The notes beneath the pieces are model-generated. The model searched no databases and was not told the origin of the DNA. It saw nothing but the letters and a program-made list of their open reading frames with translations. DNA of 9,368 bases from Actinomycetes bacterium (GTDB lineage Bacteria > Actinomycetota > Actinomycetes > Actinomycetales > Demequinaceae), in NCBI GenBank assembly GCA_023428185.1, contig JAEYYZ010000055.1, forward strand, positions 1 through 9,368, in the 5' to 3' direction. Shown piece after piece: positions 1 to 6,091 of the stretch (within the stretch, counting starts at the first letter, position 1; each line of letters opens with the position of its first letter). The position numbers and the translations under genes were made by a program.

Positions 1-480
1 AGCGTCGATCACCAATCCCGTGGGTACCGCGTTGATGGCGACAAGGCCCTGCATCGCGGCCACCGCTTGACCATCAGCATCGCCGATGCTGGGGTACGTC
101 ACGCCAAAGTTGCGTTCAAAAGCTTGGGCCGTTCCGGCATCGTCCTTGGTATTGACACCAATAACGGACACGCCATCAAGGGCATCAAGTTCAATGAGAT
201 CCGGGGCCTCTGCACGGCAAGGGGGGCACGCCGCGTACCACGTGGTGATGAACACCACCTCGCCCTCATAGGCACTGAGGTCTACCGGGTTGCCGTCGAA
301 ATCAACTCCAGTGAGATCGAGCGGGCCGGGACGCGAACCCTCGGCCCATTCAGTAACCGTCCCGTCACCCGAGACGTACCCCGGCGAAGACACCGCGTCT
401 GGCGGAGTGCACGAGACCAGGGTCAGGACTACCGCTGCCGCGATCGCGACGAGCAGAATCAGCCTGGCGCTCCGTCTCAC
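1..480 (-). CDS. TlpA/ResA-family thiol-disulfide oxidoreductase lipoprotein (C-terminus beyond left edge)
   Basis: The 160 visible codons are read from a GTG at 480. The N-terminus is a lipoprotein signal: basic VRRSAR, a hydrophobic stretch to about residue 22, then lipobox LVSC with the acylated Cys at 24. The protein is thus probably anchored on the outer face of the membrane. A thioredoxin-like domain begins near residue 53. It has the redox motif WYAACPPC (Cys85, Cys88) and the cis-proline motif AVPTG (Pro153). TlpA/ResA proteins reduce extracytoplasmic disulfides, classically keeping apocytochrome c CXXCH cysteines reduced before haem attachment. The GTG overlaps the upstream phosphatase stop as GTGA, and a GAGG lies 7 bases before it, so translation is probably coupled. 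ccdA/resB/ccsB would be expected to the left but are not visible. The family is clear; the cytochrome c role is inferred from context. Confidence 0.93.
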   Translation of the reverse strand, partial: MRRSARLILLVAIAAAVVLTLVSCTPPDAVSSPGYVSGDGTVTEWAEGSRPGPLDLTGVDFDGNPVDLSAYEGEVVFITTWYAACPPCRAEAPDLIELDALDGVSVIGVNTKDDAGTAQAFERNFGVTYPSIGDADGQAVAAMQGLVAINAVPTGLVIDA

Positions 481-1100
481 CCCGGCACCTCAATGTCCGC
501 CGCGGGGCTTGCATACCGCACTGCCGTGACCGTGGGCCCGTCCTCAATGGTGAAACTCGTCACCGAACCCAACGCACATTCACGCGAGCGCGGGTCGTGA
601 AGCAAACTGCGCCCCTCGTGAGTGCTCCTGGCGACCCAAATGGGCAACTGGTGGCTCACCATCACCGTGTCCCCGTGCGGCGTCGCCTCGGCGGCGGCGT
701 GGATCGCTGCCCACATGCGTTGGGCTTGTTCCGTGTACGGCTCACCCCACGAAGGCCGCCACGGGTTACGCAAGCGCCACCAGTTGCGCGGATGAATGAA
801 GTCTTTGGCACCGCTTTGAAGCGGAGCGCCTTCCCACACGTTCCACGCCTCGATCAAACGCGCATCGGTGTCAACGGGCAAAGAGAATGCGGCGGCAATG
901 GGTGCGGCCGTTTCTTGAGCCCTTTGCAGCGGCGATGCCACAACCCGGGCAACCACCACGCCGCTCTCCACAAAATGGCGTGCCACGGCATCGGCCATGG
1001 CGCGACCGGTGTCGCTCAAACCAAACGACGCAAGGCGCCCGTACAGCACCTTCTGGGGGTTATGCACGTGGCCGTGACGCACCAAATGGACGGTAGGCAT
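477..1100 (-). CDS. Histidine phosphatase superfamily protein (phosphoglycerate mutase-like)
   Basis: This cytoplasmic protein of 207 residues has the usual branch layout of the family. The N-terminal LVRHGH holds the phospho-accepting His9 between Arg8 and Gly10. ASPLQRAQET supplies the second phosphate-binding arginine (Arg60), LIEAWN the acid (Glu84), and VMVSHQ the second catalytic histidine (His150). It starts with ATG, preceded by GAGGAA about 11 bases upstream. Families with this core dephosphorylate small phospho-metabolites or, less often, act as mutases; the substrate cannot be read from sequence. Its stop overlaps the start of the TlpA-like gene by 4 bases, so the two are one operon. 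The same pairing occurs at the head of the cytochrome c maturation cluster in many actinobacteria, although a phosphatase role in that process is not established. Confidence 0.93.
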   Translation of the reverse strand: MPTVHLVRHGHVHNPQKVLYGRLASFGLSDTGRAMADAVARHFVESGVVVARVVASPLQRAQETAAPIAAAFSLPVDTDARLIEAWNVWEGAPLQSGAKDFIHPRNWWRLRNPWRPSWGEPYTEQAQRMWAAIHAAAEATPHGDTVMVSHQLPIWVARSTHEGRSLLHDPRSRECALGSVTSFTIEDGPTVTAVRYASPAADIEVPG

Positions 1101-1134
1101 GGGGTCTATTGTTCCTCGCGTTCAGCGGTGCGCT

Positions 1135-1374
1135 CTACACACCGAGCGCGGCGCGCAACGCCTCGGGACGGATTCGCCAGAAGCCCACCGTCTCACCGTC
1201 CACCTGCACCACCGGAACCTCGTCCTGGAACTGGGCCTTGAGCGTGGGATCGGTGTCCACATCCACCACCGTGAAGGGCACACCCACTGCAACGCACACA
1301 TCCGTCACTATGGCGATGGCGTCTTCGCACAGATGGCAGCCCTGACGGCTGTACACCTTCACACGGCTTGTCAC
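1135..1374 (-). CDS. Glutaredoxin-like small redox protein
   Basis: This is a 79-residue protein with a single glutaredoxin/thioredoxin-like fold. It has the redox pair QGCHLCED near the N-terminus, a short helix, the strand FTVVDVD, and the cis-proline motif EVPVVQVDGE typical of the DUF836/glutaredoxin-like family. The reading frame is open to a GTG at 1380. I prefer the GTG at 1374, because AGGG (TTAGGGT) then lies 7 bases upstream; a GTG at 1362 is also possible. It is probably a cytosolic thiol reductant or disulfide carrier with unknown partner. It lies 34 bp upstream of, and in the same direction as, the phosphatase-TlpA pair, so it may be the first gene of that operon. That would fit a shared thiol-redox theme. 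The family call is strong, the start uncertain and the partner unknown. Confidence 0.88.
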   Translation of the reverse strand: MTSRVKVYSRQGCHLCEDAIAIVTDVCVAVGVPFTVVDVDTDPTLKAQFQDEVPVVQVDGETVGFWRIRPEALRAALGV

Positions 1375-1425
1375 ACACACACCCTAACGAGCCGAGAGTA
1401 CCCCCAGCGTATGTAGGGTGGAGCC
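1375..1425. promoter_or_regulatory. Short divergent interval between glutaredoxin and HAD genes
   Basis: Only about 51 bases separate the two divergent starts. CACCCTA at 1380-1386 and TAGGGTG at 1414-1420 are exact reverse complements. The AGGG in each arm is the likely ribosome binding site of the gene on its own side. Both 5' leaders must be very short. I could not pick a convincing -35/-10 pair for either direction, so the promoters are inferred only from the gene layout. Confidence 0.4.
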
Positions 1426-2265
1426 ATGGCGCGGTCGGCACGCACCCCCACCCGCGTTGCGGCGTTCTTTGACGTTGACAACACAGTGATCCGCGGGGCG
1501 AGCGCATTCCACATTGCGAGGGGCCTTCGCCAGCGCGGCTACTTCCGCTACCGCGACATCATTCGCTTTGCATGGGAGCAGCTGAAGTACAACGTCTTTG
1601 GCGAGAGCCATGAGCAGATTCGTGACGTCCGCAATGAGGCACTCTCGATCATCAAGGGATGGTCGGTAGCGGAGATGGCCGCCATTGGCGAAGAGATCTA
1701 CGACGAAGTCTTGGCGCTACGGATCTTCCCCGGCACCAAAGCTCTCATTGACGAGCATCGCGCTCAAGGACACGACGTGTGGTTCGTGACCGCTTCCCCC
1801 GTAGAAGTGGGCAGGACCATTGCACGACGCCTTGGCGCCACCGGTGCGCTTGGCACCATCGCGGAACACAAGGGGGGCTACTACACGGGGCGCTTGGTGG
1901 GCGAAATGCTGCACGGCAACGCCAAAGCCGTTGCCATAGCTGAGCTCGCCGCAGAAAACGGGTACGTCCTGGGCCAATCCTTCGCGTACGGCGATTCCAT
2001 GAACGACGCTTACATGCTCCGCGCCGTAGGTCATCCCTGCGCGATCAACCCTGATCGGCGATTGAGGGCGTACTCCAAGACCGAAGGCTGGCCCATTAAG
2101 GACTTCAAGGGCCGCAATGCCAAAGGGCGCCGCAGTATTCTGCGAGCCTCGCTCACCGGGTTTGTGTGGGCAAACATGGCAGTGCTGCGCGGCATCAAGC
2201 ATGCGCTGACACGTCCGTTTAAGCGGCGCGCCGCCTCCACACCAGAACCGCCACAAGAGCAGTAG
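1426..2265 (+). CDS. HAD-IB family phosphatase (SerB-like)
   Basis: This protein of 279 residues carries all four HAD motifs. Motif I is FFDVDNT, with nucleophile Asp16 and acid/base Asp18. A helical cap covers roughly residues 25-100. Motif II is VTASP (Thr122, Ser124), motif III is Lys167 in GNAKA, and motif IV is YGDSMND with the Mg-binding Asp190 and Asp194. DxDNT in motif I and the helical cap between motifs I and II mark subclass IB, which includes phosphoserine phosphatase and the actinobacterial SerB1-like proteins. The substrate is not fixed, and several members act on other phosphomonoesters. The basic tail after about residue 225 contains one hydrophobic stretch (near 233-245), which could be a weak membrane contact. 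ATG is preceded by AGGG with 7-base spacing. Its last 47 bases are antisense to the end of the next gene. Confidence 0.92.
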   Translation: MARSARTPTRVAAFFDVDNTVIRGASAFHIARGLRQRGYFRYRDIIRFAWEQLKYNVFGESHEQIRDVRNEALSIIKGWSVAEMAAIGEEIYDEVLALRIFPGTKALIDEHRAQGHDVWFVTASPVEVGRTIARRLGATGALGTIAEHKGGYYTGRLVGEMLHGNAKAVAIAELAAENGYVLGQSFAYGDSMNDAYMLRAVGHPCAINPDRRLRAYSKTEGWPIKDFKGRNAKGRRSILRASLTGFVWANMAVLRGIKHALTRPFKRRAASTPEPPQEQ

Positions 2266-3247
2266 CGGAGACGTTGGCGGCGATCACCCACGGGCGCACT
2301 CTGTCAGTGAACTCCACCACGGTGGGCATAGAGAACAACCACTCGGGCTGGCACGCGCGGGTGCGCGTGGGGCAATAGTCAATGACGGCTGGGGCGAAGT
2401 CCGGCGCTTGGGCACCCGCCACGAGAGCAAACGTCGGGTCCGTGAGCACCACCAGCACCACTACCAGCGACAGCGCGACCAATCCTCCGAGCGCCCACCA
2501 CGACTTCATGATGGCCCTGGTCTCGAGCAGCCACGCGATCACCGCGCCCATCGCAAGCCACAGTGTCGCAAGCACGGGCCAGGTAACGGCGGTTACACCG
2601 TCACCCACAAATCCGCCGATGCCCTGGTGCGGCCCTGCCATGGGTCGCGCGTACAGCCCAGCCATGAGAAAGAACGACGGCAACGGGATGGCAAGGGCAA
2701 GGAACACCACCGCGACGTACGCTCTGCGGGGCCAGCGGCGGGGCCGCCGCGTGCCTGGAACCAACGTGATCGGCCCGGACTGGACCGAGGCATCGGCCGG
2801 CACAGCGCGCCCCGTGCGGAACCTGCGCACCAATCGTCGCGTGGTCTCGGCTAGTACCAGGCCAGCCCACAGCACAGACGTGAACCCGCCCACCACAGCC
2901 GCGCCAAAGACAATCATCGCGAGCCCGCCGGTAGCCGCTTGATCCAGCCACGCCTTGTCGTACCACGCATGGAGCGGCAACCAAGCGCTCACCACCAACA
3001 TGGCAACCACAAGAGTCAAGAGCGTGAGGTATGCGGTCACGGTGGGCGCAATAGAACCAACCAGGGGAATCACCACCACGCCAAGGAGCAAAGCGGCAAT
3101 GGCGGCATAGAGCCAGGCCGTCGATCCGGGCTGATACCCCGCGAGCACCACCAACGCAATGCCCCACAACGGAAGCAAACGCGGTGACGTGCGGCGTTCG
3201 TGCTTGAGAAAGCCTGTGACCCAAGCGCGCGCGGCGGCTAAGGTCAC
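2219..3247 (-). CDS. Polytopic membrane protein of unknown function
   Basis: I do not recognise a family for this protein of 342 residues. Eight hydrophobic segments are visible, near residues 23-37, 42-62, 68-90, 107-132, 176-197, 221-241, 251-269 and 320-337. A basic cytoplasmic-looking loop (residues 136-175, many Arg) follows the fourth. By the positive-inside rule, the long loop 270-319 should face outside. It contains YCPTRTRAC, two cysteines seven apart (292, 299) that could form a disulfide. No transporter, enzyme or nucleotide-binding motif was seen. The GTG start is supported by GAGGGGAG four bases upstream. It is leftward, like the bS22 and HTH genes before it, but a terminator and a repeat array lie between, so it is probably its own transcription unit. 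Codon use resembles its neighbours, with no sign of recent transfer. Confidence 0.85.
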   Translation of the reverse strand: MTLAAARAWVTGFLKHERRTSPRLLPLWGIALVVLAGYQPGSTAWLYAAIAALLLGVVVIPLVGSIAPTVTAYLTLLTLVVAMLVVSAWLPLHAWYDKAWLDQAATGGLAMIVFGAAVVGGFTSVLWAGLVLAETTRRLVRRFRTGRAVPADASVQSGPITLVPGTRRPRRWPRRAYVAVVFLALAIPLPSFFLMAGLYARPMAGPHQGIGGFVGDGVTAVTWPVLATLWLAMGAVIAWLLETRAIMKSWWALGGLVALSLVVVLVVLTDPTFALVAGAQAPDFAPAVIDYCPTRTRACQPEWLFSMPTVVEFTDRVRPWVIAANVSATALVAVLVWRRRAA

Positions 3248-3274
3248 GGTGCTCCCCTCACGTGTAGATGACTA

Positions 3275-3303
3275 CCCATATTGTTCCGGACCCGCGGCGT
3301 GAA
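3275..3303 (-). promoter_or_regulatory. Weak candidate promoter for the unknown membrane protein
   Basis: On the minus strand, TTCACG (3303-3298) is followed after 17 bases by TATGGG (3280-3275). This matches the -35 consensus at four of six positions and the -10 at three. Spacing and position, about 28 bases before the GTG, suit a housekeeping sigma promoter, but the -10 is poor. The assignment is tentative. Confidence 0.25.
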
Positions 3304-3350
3304 CGCCACCGCCCACGGCGAGAGAGTGCGAAGAACGCACGCGGGTGCAG

Positions 3351-3441
3351 CAAGCACAGCGCTCACCAAGCACAGCGCTGACCAAACACAGCGTTCACCA
3401 AGCACAGCGCTGACCAAGCACAGCGCTCACCAAGCACAAAG
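3351..3441. repeat. Tandem array of a 16-bp repeat, about 5.7 copies
   Basis: Five full units with consensus CAAGCACAGCGCTSAC start at 3351, 3367, 3383, 3399 and 3415, followed by a partial unit CAAGCACAAAG. The variable S alternates: C, G, C, G, C. The array therefore also reads as a 32-bp period. The third unit has two changes (CAAACACAGCGTTCAC). The units with G contain the palindrome CAGCGCTG. The array lies between the bS22 terminator and the promoter region of the leftward membrane gene. There are no unique spacers, so it is not a CRISPR. It could be a slippage-made microsatellite, a multi-site protein target, or a source of small RNA hairpins. Confidence 0.9.
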
Positions 3442-3468
3442 CCCGCGCCGCTCAACGCGACACGGGCT
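3440..3468 (-). terminator. Hairpin terminator behind bS22
   Basis: On the minus strand AGCCCGTGTCG, a 7-base loop and CGGCGCGGGCT form an 11-bp stem with two U-G pairs. It starts 21 bases after the bS22 stop. The sequence following it, TTGTGCTTG, is only moderately U-rich, which is common in GC-rich actinobacteria. The last base of the stem touches the 16-bp repeat array. Confidence 0.7.
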
Positions 3469-3489
3469 ACTGCTGACCAGCGAGCCGGT

Positions 3490-3588
3490 CTACTTCTTGT
3501 TGCGACGCTGGTGGCGCGTCTTGCGAAGCAACTTACGGTGCTTCTTCTTAGACATACGCTTGCGGCGCTTCTTAATAACGGAGCCCAC
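3490..3588 (-). CDS. Small ribosomal subunit protein bS22 (AURKAIP1/COX24-like), 32 residues
   Basis: This tiny, extremely basic protein starts GSVIKKRRKRMSKKKHRK after the initiator and ends HQRRNKK. I recognise it as the actinobacterial small-subunit protein bS22, related to the C-terminal motif of mitochondrial AURKAIP1/COX24. More than half of its residues are Lys or Arg, consistent with a role buried in rRNA near the decoding region. The GTG start has AAGGTAGG four bases upstream. The gene falls below usual ORF length cut-offs and is often missed. It lies 64 bp behind the HTH gene, a pairing conserved in actinobacteria (Rv0500A-Rv0500B in M. tuberculosis, from memory). A TAAAGT at 3619-3614 could be its own -10, without a good -35; otherwise it is read from the HTH promoter. 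A hairpin terminator follows. Confidence 0.95.
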   Translation of the reverse strand: MGSVIKKRRKRMSKKKHRKLLRKTRHQRRNKK

Positions 3589-3652
3589 GGGACCTACCTT
3601 GAATTGGGTGGAAACTTTACGGACACACCGGGTGGTCCGGCACGACAGCCCC

Positions 3653-3883
3653 CTAGCCTACCGCGCCTGCAGACCTCACGTCATCTTCGCCTTCAGCACC
3701 ATGCAGCACGGCCTGCTGCATGAAGGTAGTGATGGCAGCTTCGGGGACACGGAAGGACTTGCCAAACCGCACGGCCGGCAAATCACCAGCGTGAACCCAG
3801 CGGTACACGGTCATCCGGGAGACGCGGCACAGGTCCGCCACCTCAGCCACGGTGAGGAAGCGCGTGGGCGCGTTGTCAGCCAC
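3653..3883 (-). CDS. Excisionase/MerR-type helix-turn-helix DNA-binding protein
   Basis: The protein has 76 residues. FLTVAEVADLCRVSRMTVYRWVHAGDLP is the winged helix-turn-helix of the excisionase (HTH_17) family, followed by the wing VRFGKSFRVPEAAI and a short acidic tail. The frame stays open to 4051, but the start is set by AAAGGAG five bases before the GTG at 3883, and the domain begins just after it. The family includes phage excisionases. Here there is no integrase or attachment site, and the gene precedes bS22 as it does in many actinobacteria, so it is a chromosomal regulator rather than a phage remnant. Its target is unknown. The dyad and repeats in its own upstream region make autoregulation, or control of the divergent ktrB, an attractive guess. 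Confidence 0.93.
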   Translation of the reverse strand: MADNAPTRFLTVAEVADLCRVSRMTVYRWVHAGDLPAVRFGKSFRVPEAAITTFMQQAVLHGAEGEDDVRSAGAVG

Positions 3884-3934
3884 TGGATCTCCTTTGGAAG
3901 TACTCGGCCCGTCTATCGGCGCGTACGTGCTCCC

Positions 3935-3963
3935 ACTGTAGGGGCTGGTGTGACTGTTGTGAA
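3935..3963 (-). promoter_or_regulatory. Good sigma-70-type promoter for HTH-bS22
   Basis: On the minus strand TTCACA (3963-3958, five of six to consensus) is followed after exactly 17 bases by TACAGT (3940-3935, four of six, TAnnnT type). A transcript would begin near 3928 and carry a leader of about 45 bases ending in the AAAGGAG site. The -10 lies inside one of the CACTGTAG elements, so a protein bound to that element would cover the promoter. Confidence 0.6.
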
Positions 3964-3985
3964 GATGCATATGCGTGCCGATGAA

Positions 3986-4006
3986 CACTGTAGAGACGTC
4001 ACAGTG
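3986..4006. promoter_or_regulatory. Operator-like dyad with repeated CACTGTAG elements
   Basis: CACTGT and ACAGTG form a perfect 6-bp inverted repeat around a 9-base spacer. The left arm continues as CACTGTAGAG; a near copy, CACTGTAGGG, sits 52 bp away at 3934, about five helical turns and on the same face. A third related half, CACAGTAG, lies at 4011. The interval serves the divergent HTH and ktrB genes. I see no convincing -10/-35 pair for ktrB. The binding protein is unknown. Confidence 0.4.
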
Positions 4007-4059
4007 GTGGCACAGTAGTGCTCGTAGCGCCGTCCACGTGGCGCAAGTCAAGGAGAGTC

Positions 4060-5433
4060 ATGGGGCGACTGAGCGCAATGCGCGCTGCGGTGTCCGAATG
4101 GATTGACCGCGAGACGTTGAGGTCCCCGGCGCGACTTGTTCTTGCCACATTTGCCCTGGTGATTCTCATAGTGACCGGCTTGCTCTCGTTGCCGGCTGCC
4201 ACGGCATCGGGCGTAAGAGCGCCGTTTGTGGATGCCTTGTTCACCGCTACGTCGGCCGTGTGCGTCACCGGTCTCACTACCGTCTCCACGGGAACGTATT
4301 GGTCGCCTTTGGGCCTCACGATCATCGGTGTAGGTATCAAGGTGGGCGGCTTGGGCATCATGACGCTCGCCTCGTTGGTGGGACTTGCGGTGGCCCGGCG
4401 CATTGGTCTCACCCAGCGCATTCTTGCGGCGCGTGAAGCGCGCGCGTCAGGCCTTGGCGACGTGCGTTCCCTCTTGCGCACCATCATCGTGGTTTCCACC
4501 CTCACCGAACTGGTGATCGCTGCCATTCTGTTCCCGCGTTTCCTGACGTTGGACTATGGGACTGGTAAGTCTCTGGGGTACTCCGTCTTCTACGCCGTCT
4601 CGGCCTTCAATAACGCAGGCTTCTCACCCGACCCCGTGGGCCTATTGCCGTATGACGGTGACTTCTGGATGCTCCTTCCCATTGGACTCGGTGTCTTCAT
4701 TGGGGCGCTCGGTTTCCCTGTGTATTTCAACCTCCTCAGGGCGTGGCGGACCCCTCGACGCTGGACGCTACACACCAAGCTCAGCCTCGCCACGGTGGCG
4801 GCCCTCACGGTGGTCTCCGCGAGCTTGCTGGCGCTCTTTGAGTGGGACAACCCTGGCACCCTGCAAAGCAATTCCACCGCTTCCACCATTGGCAACGTGT
4901 TCTTCCAATCCATCAACCAACGCTCCGGTGGATTCAACTCCTTCGATATTGGTCAGGCTCGTCAAGAGACGTGGATGCTCGAGAACGTGCTGATGTTCAT
5001 CGGTGGTGGATCAGGTTCCACCGCAGGCGGAATTCGCACCACTACGTTGGCGGTACTGCTGCTCGCCATTTGGGCGGAGGCCCGGGGCCGTCGCGACATT
5101 GAGGCCTTTGGCAAGCGCATCGGCACGGAAGTGTTGCGGCTTGCTGTTTCGGTCACGCTCGTGAGTTTGTTCATTGTGATTGTGGGAACCGTGGTGTTCA
5201 TGGCCGTCACCGATATCCCCCTGGATCGCTCGCTGTACGAGGTGATCTCCGCGTTCGCCACGTGCGGGCTCACCACCGGTATCACGAGTGATCTCAACAC
5301 CGCCGGCAAAGTCACGCTCATCACGCTCATGTACGTGGGCCGTGTAGGTTCCCTCACGGTGGTGGCCGCGCTAGCGTTGAATAAGCAACGGCGCGTGATC
5401 CGCTACCCCAGCGAAAGGCCCCTCATTGGCTAA
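4060..5433 (+). CDS. ktrB: KtrB/TrkH-type potassium uptake pore subunit
   Basis: This 457-residue integral membrane protein has the four membrane-pore-membrane repeats of the SKT superfamily. The selectivity-filter loops are SAVCVTGLT (Gly71), FNNAGF (Gly187), RSGGFN (Gly291) and FATCGLTTG (Gly403). GGGSGSTAGGIRT (315-327) is the glycine-rich gating loop of the third repeat, and YVGRVG holds the conserved basic residue (Arg428) of the last one. Length and compact N-terminus fit KtrB better than the longer proteobacterial TrkH. It should import K+, in Ktr systems usually with Na+ dependence, once the cytosolic KtrA ring binds. The frame is open to a GTG at 4018, but ATG at 4060 has AAGGAG four bases upstream, and the family N-terminus fits there. 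ktrA follows with an 8-base overlap. Confidence 0.94.
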   Translation: MGRLSAMRAAVSEWIDRETLRSPARLVLATFALVILIVTGLLSLPAATASGVRAPFVDALFTATSAVCVTGLTTVSTGTYWSPLGLTIIGVGIKVGGLGIMTLASLVGLAVARRIGLTQRILAAREARASGLGDVRSLLRTIIVVSTLTELVIAAILFPRFLTLDYGTGKSLGYSVFYAVSAFNNAGFSPDPVGLLPYDGDFWMLLPIGLGVFIGALGFPVYFNLLRAWRTPRRWTLHTKLSLATVAALTVVSASLLALFEWDNPGTLQSNSTASTIGNVFFQSINQRSGGFNSFDIGQARQETWMLENVLMFIGGGSGSTAGGIRTTTLAVLLLAIWAEARGRRDIEAFGKRIGTEVLRLAVSVTLVSLFIVIVGTVVFMAVTDIPLDRSLYEVISAFATCGLTTGITSDLNTAGKVTLITLMYVGRVGSLTVVAALALNKQRRVIRYPSERPLIG

Positions 5434-6088
5434 CGAGAACTCAAAGCAAGGCGTACTGGTCATTGGTCTCGGACGCTTCGGCTCCGCCGTTGCGGACACG
5501 CTCGACCTCATGGACGTGGAAGTACTCGCGGTGGATAGGGATGCCGGCCTCGTGGAGCGTTGGTCGGCCCGGCTGCCTGTGGTGGAAGCCGATGCCGCGG
5601 ATCCCCGCGCGCTGGAGCAAATTGGAACCAAAGACTTTGCCGCGGCCGTAGTGGGTATTGGCAACTCCCTCGAGGCCTCCGTTCTCATCACGGGAAACCT
5701 CGTCGATATGGGCGTCCCCGAGATTTGGGCCAAGGCGATCTCCGCTGAGCACAAGCGCATCCTGGAACGCATCGGAGCGCACCATGTGGTGTTGCCCGAG
5801 TCCGATGCTGGGGCCAGGGTGGCGCACTCCGTGGGCGGCAAGATGCTCGACTACATTGAGGTGGAAGACGGCTTCACCATTGTGAAGATGCGCCCGCCCA
5901 AAGAGACGCACAACTTCCGGCTGGACCAATTGGACTTGCGCAACAAGTACGGCATCCAGGTCATTGGTGTGAAGAGCCCCGGCGAGGACTTTGAGTACGC
6001 GGGACGCGAGACCATCATCCATGAAGACGATCTGTTGGTGGTCGCGGGCGACGGGGAGTTGCTTGAGCGCTTTGCTCAACGCCCCTAG
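5426..6088 (+). CDS. ktrA: KtrA/TrkA-type RCK regulatory subunit of the K+ transporter
   Basis: This is a 220-residue cytosolic protein. Residues 9-125 form a Rossmann-type RCK_N domain: VLVIGLGRFG (Gly14, Gly16, Gly19), then Asp37 in LAVDRD at the end of the second strand, where the nucleotide ribose binds. Residues from about 138 form a TrkA_C (RCK_C) domain ending in DDLLVVAGDGELLERF. One copy of each domain and the length match KtrA, which forms an octameric ring gating KtrB in response to ATP/ADP. The start is TTG at 5426, inside the end of ktrB, with AAAGG seven bases upstream. The overlap implies coupled translation and matched amounts. Its last codons also contain a promoter for the next genes. 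Confidence 0.94.
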   Translation: MANENSKQGVLVIGLGRFGSAVADTLDLMDVEVLAVDRDAGLVERWSARLPVVEADAADPRALEQIGTKDFAAAVVGIGNSLEASVLITGNLVDMGVPEIWAKAISAEHKRILERIGAHHVVLPESDAGARVAHSVGGKMLDYIEVEDGFTIVKMRPPKETHNFRLDQLDLRNKYGIQVIGVKSPGEDFEYAGRETIIHEDDLLVVAGDGELLERFAQRP

Positions 6089-6091
6089 ACT
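6063..6091 (+). promoter_or_regulatory. Promoter inside the 3' end of ktrA
   Basis: TTGAGC (6063-6068) and TAGACT (6086-6091) are separated by exactly 17 bases, each matching consensus at four of six positions. Transcription would start near 6098, just before the GAGGGGA site of the mini-ORF. The -35 is also the left arm of a perfect inverted repeat, TTGAGC-N5-GCTCAA (6063-6079), a possible regulator site overlapping the -35. Confidence 0.5.

Noticed and set aside
67..1241. Long rightward reading frames (177 and 214 codons) opposite the TlpA-like and histidine phosphatase genes
   Set aside because: They are antisense shadows in GC-rich DNA. The leftward frames carry complete family motifs, while these proteins are rich in Arg, Pro and His without any domain.
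2382..3187. Rightward frames opposite the unknown membrane protein (186, 148 and 82 codons)
   Set aside because: They are shadows of the leftward hydrophobic protein, with biased composition and no ribosome binding site or domain.
3351..3441. CRISPR array
   Set aside because: The 16-bp units are contiguous with no spacers, and no cas gene is nearby.
3653..3883. Phage or integrative element suggested by the excisionase-like gene
   Set aside because: There is no integrase, attachment repeat, tRNA or phage gene in the window, and the HTH-bS22 pairing is a normal chromosomal arrangement in actinobacteria.
3884..4051. 132-residue version of the HTH protein beginning at 4051
   Set aside because: The extra 56 residues have no domain, run through the promoter region, and lack a ribosome binding site; AAAGGAG points to GTG at 3883.
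4018..4059. 14-residue N-terminal extension of KtrB from GTG at 4018
   Set aside because: ATG at 4060 has a much better ribosome binding site and matches the usual family start.
3999..5357. Leftward frames of 175, 115 and 131 codons inside ktrB
   Set aside because: They are low-complexity Arg/Thr/Ser-rich shadows of the transmembrane coding sequence, and all four pore loops of ktrB are intact in the plus-strand frame.
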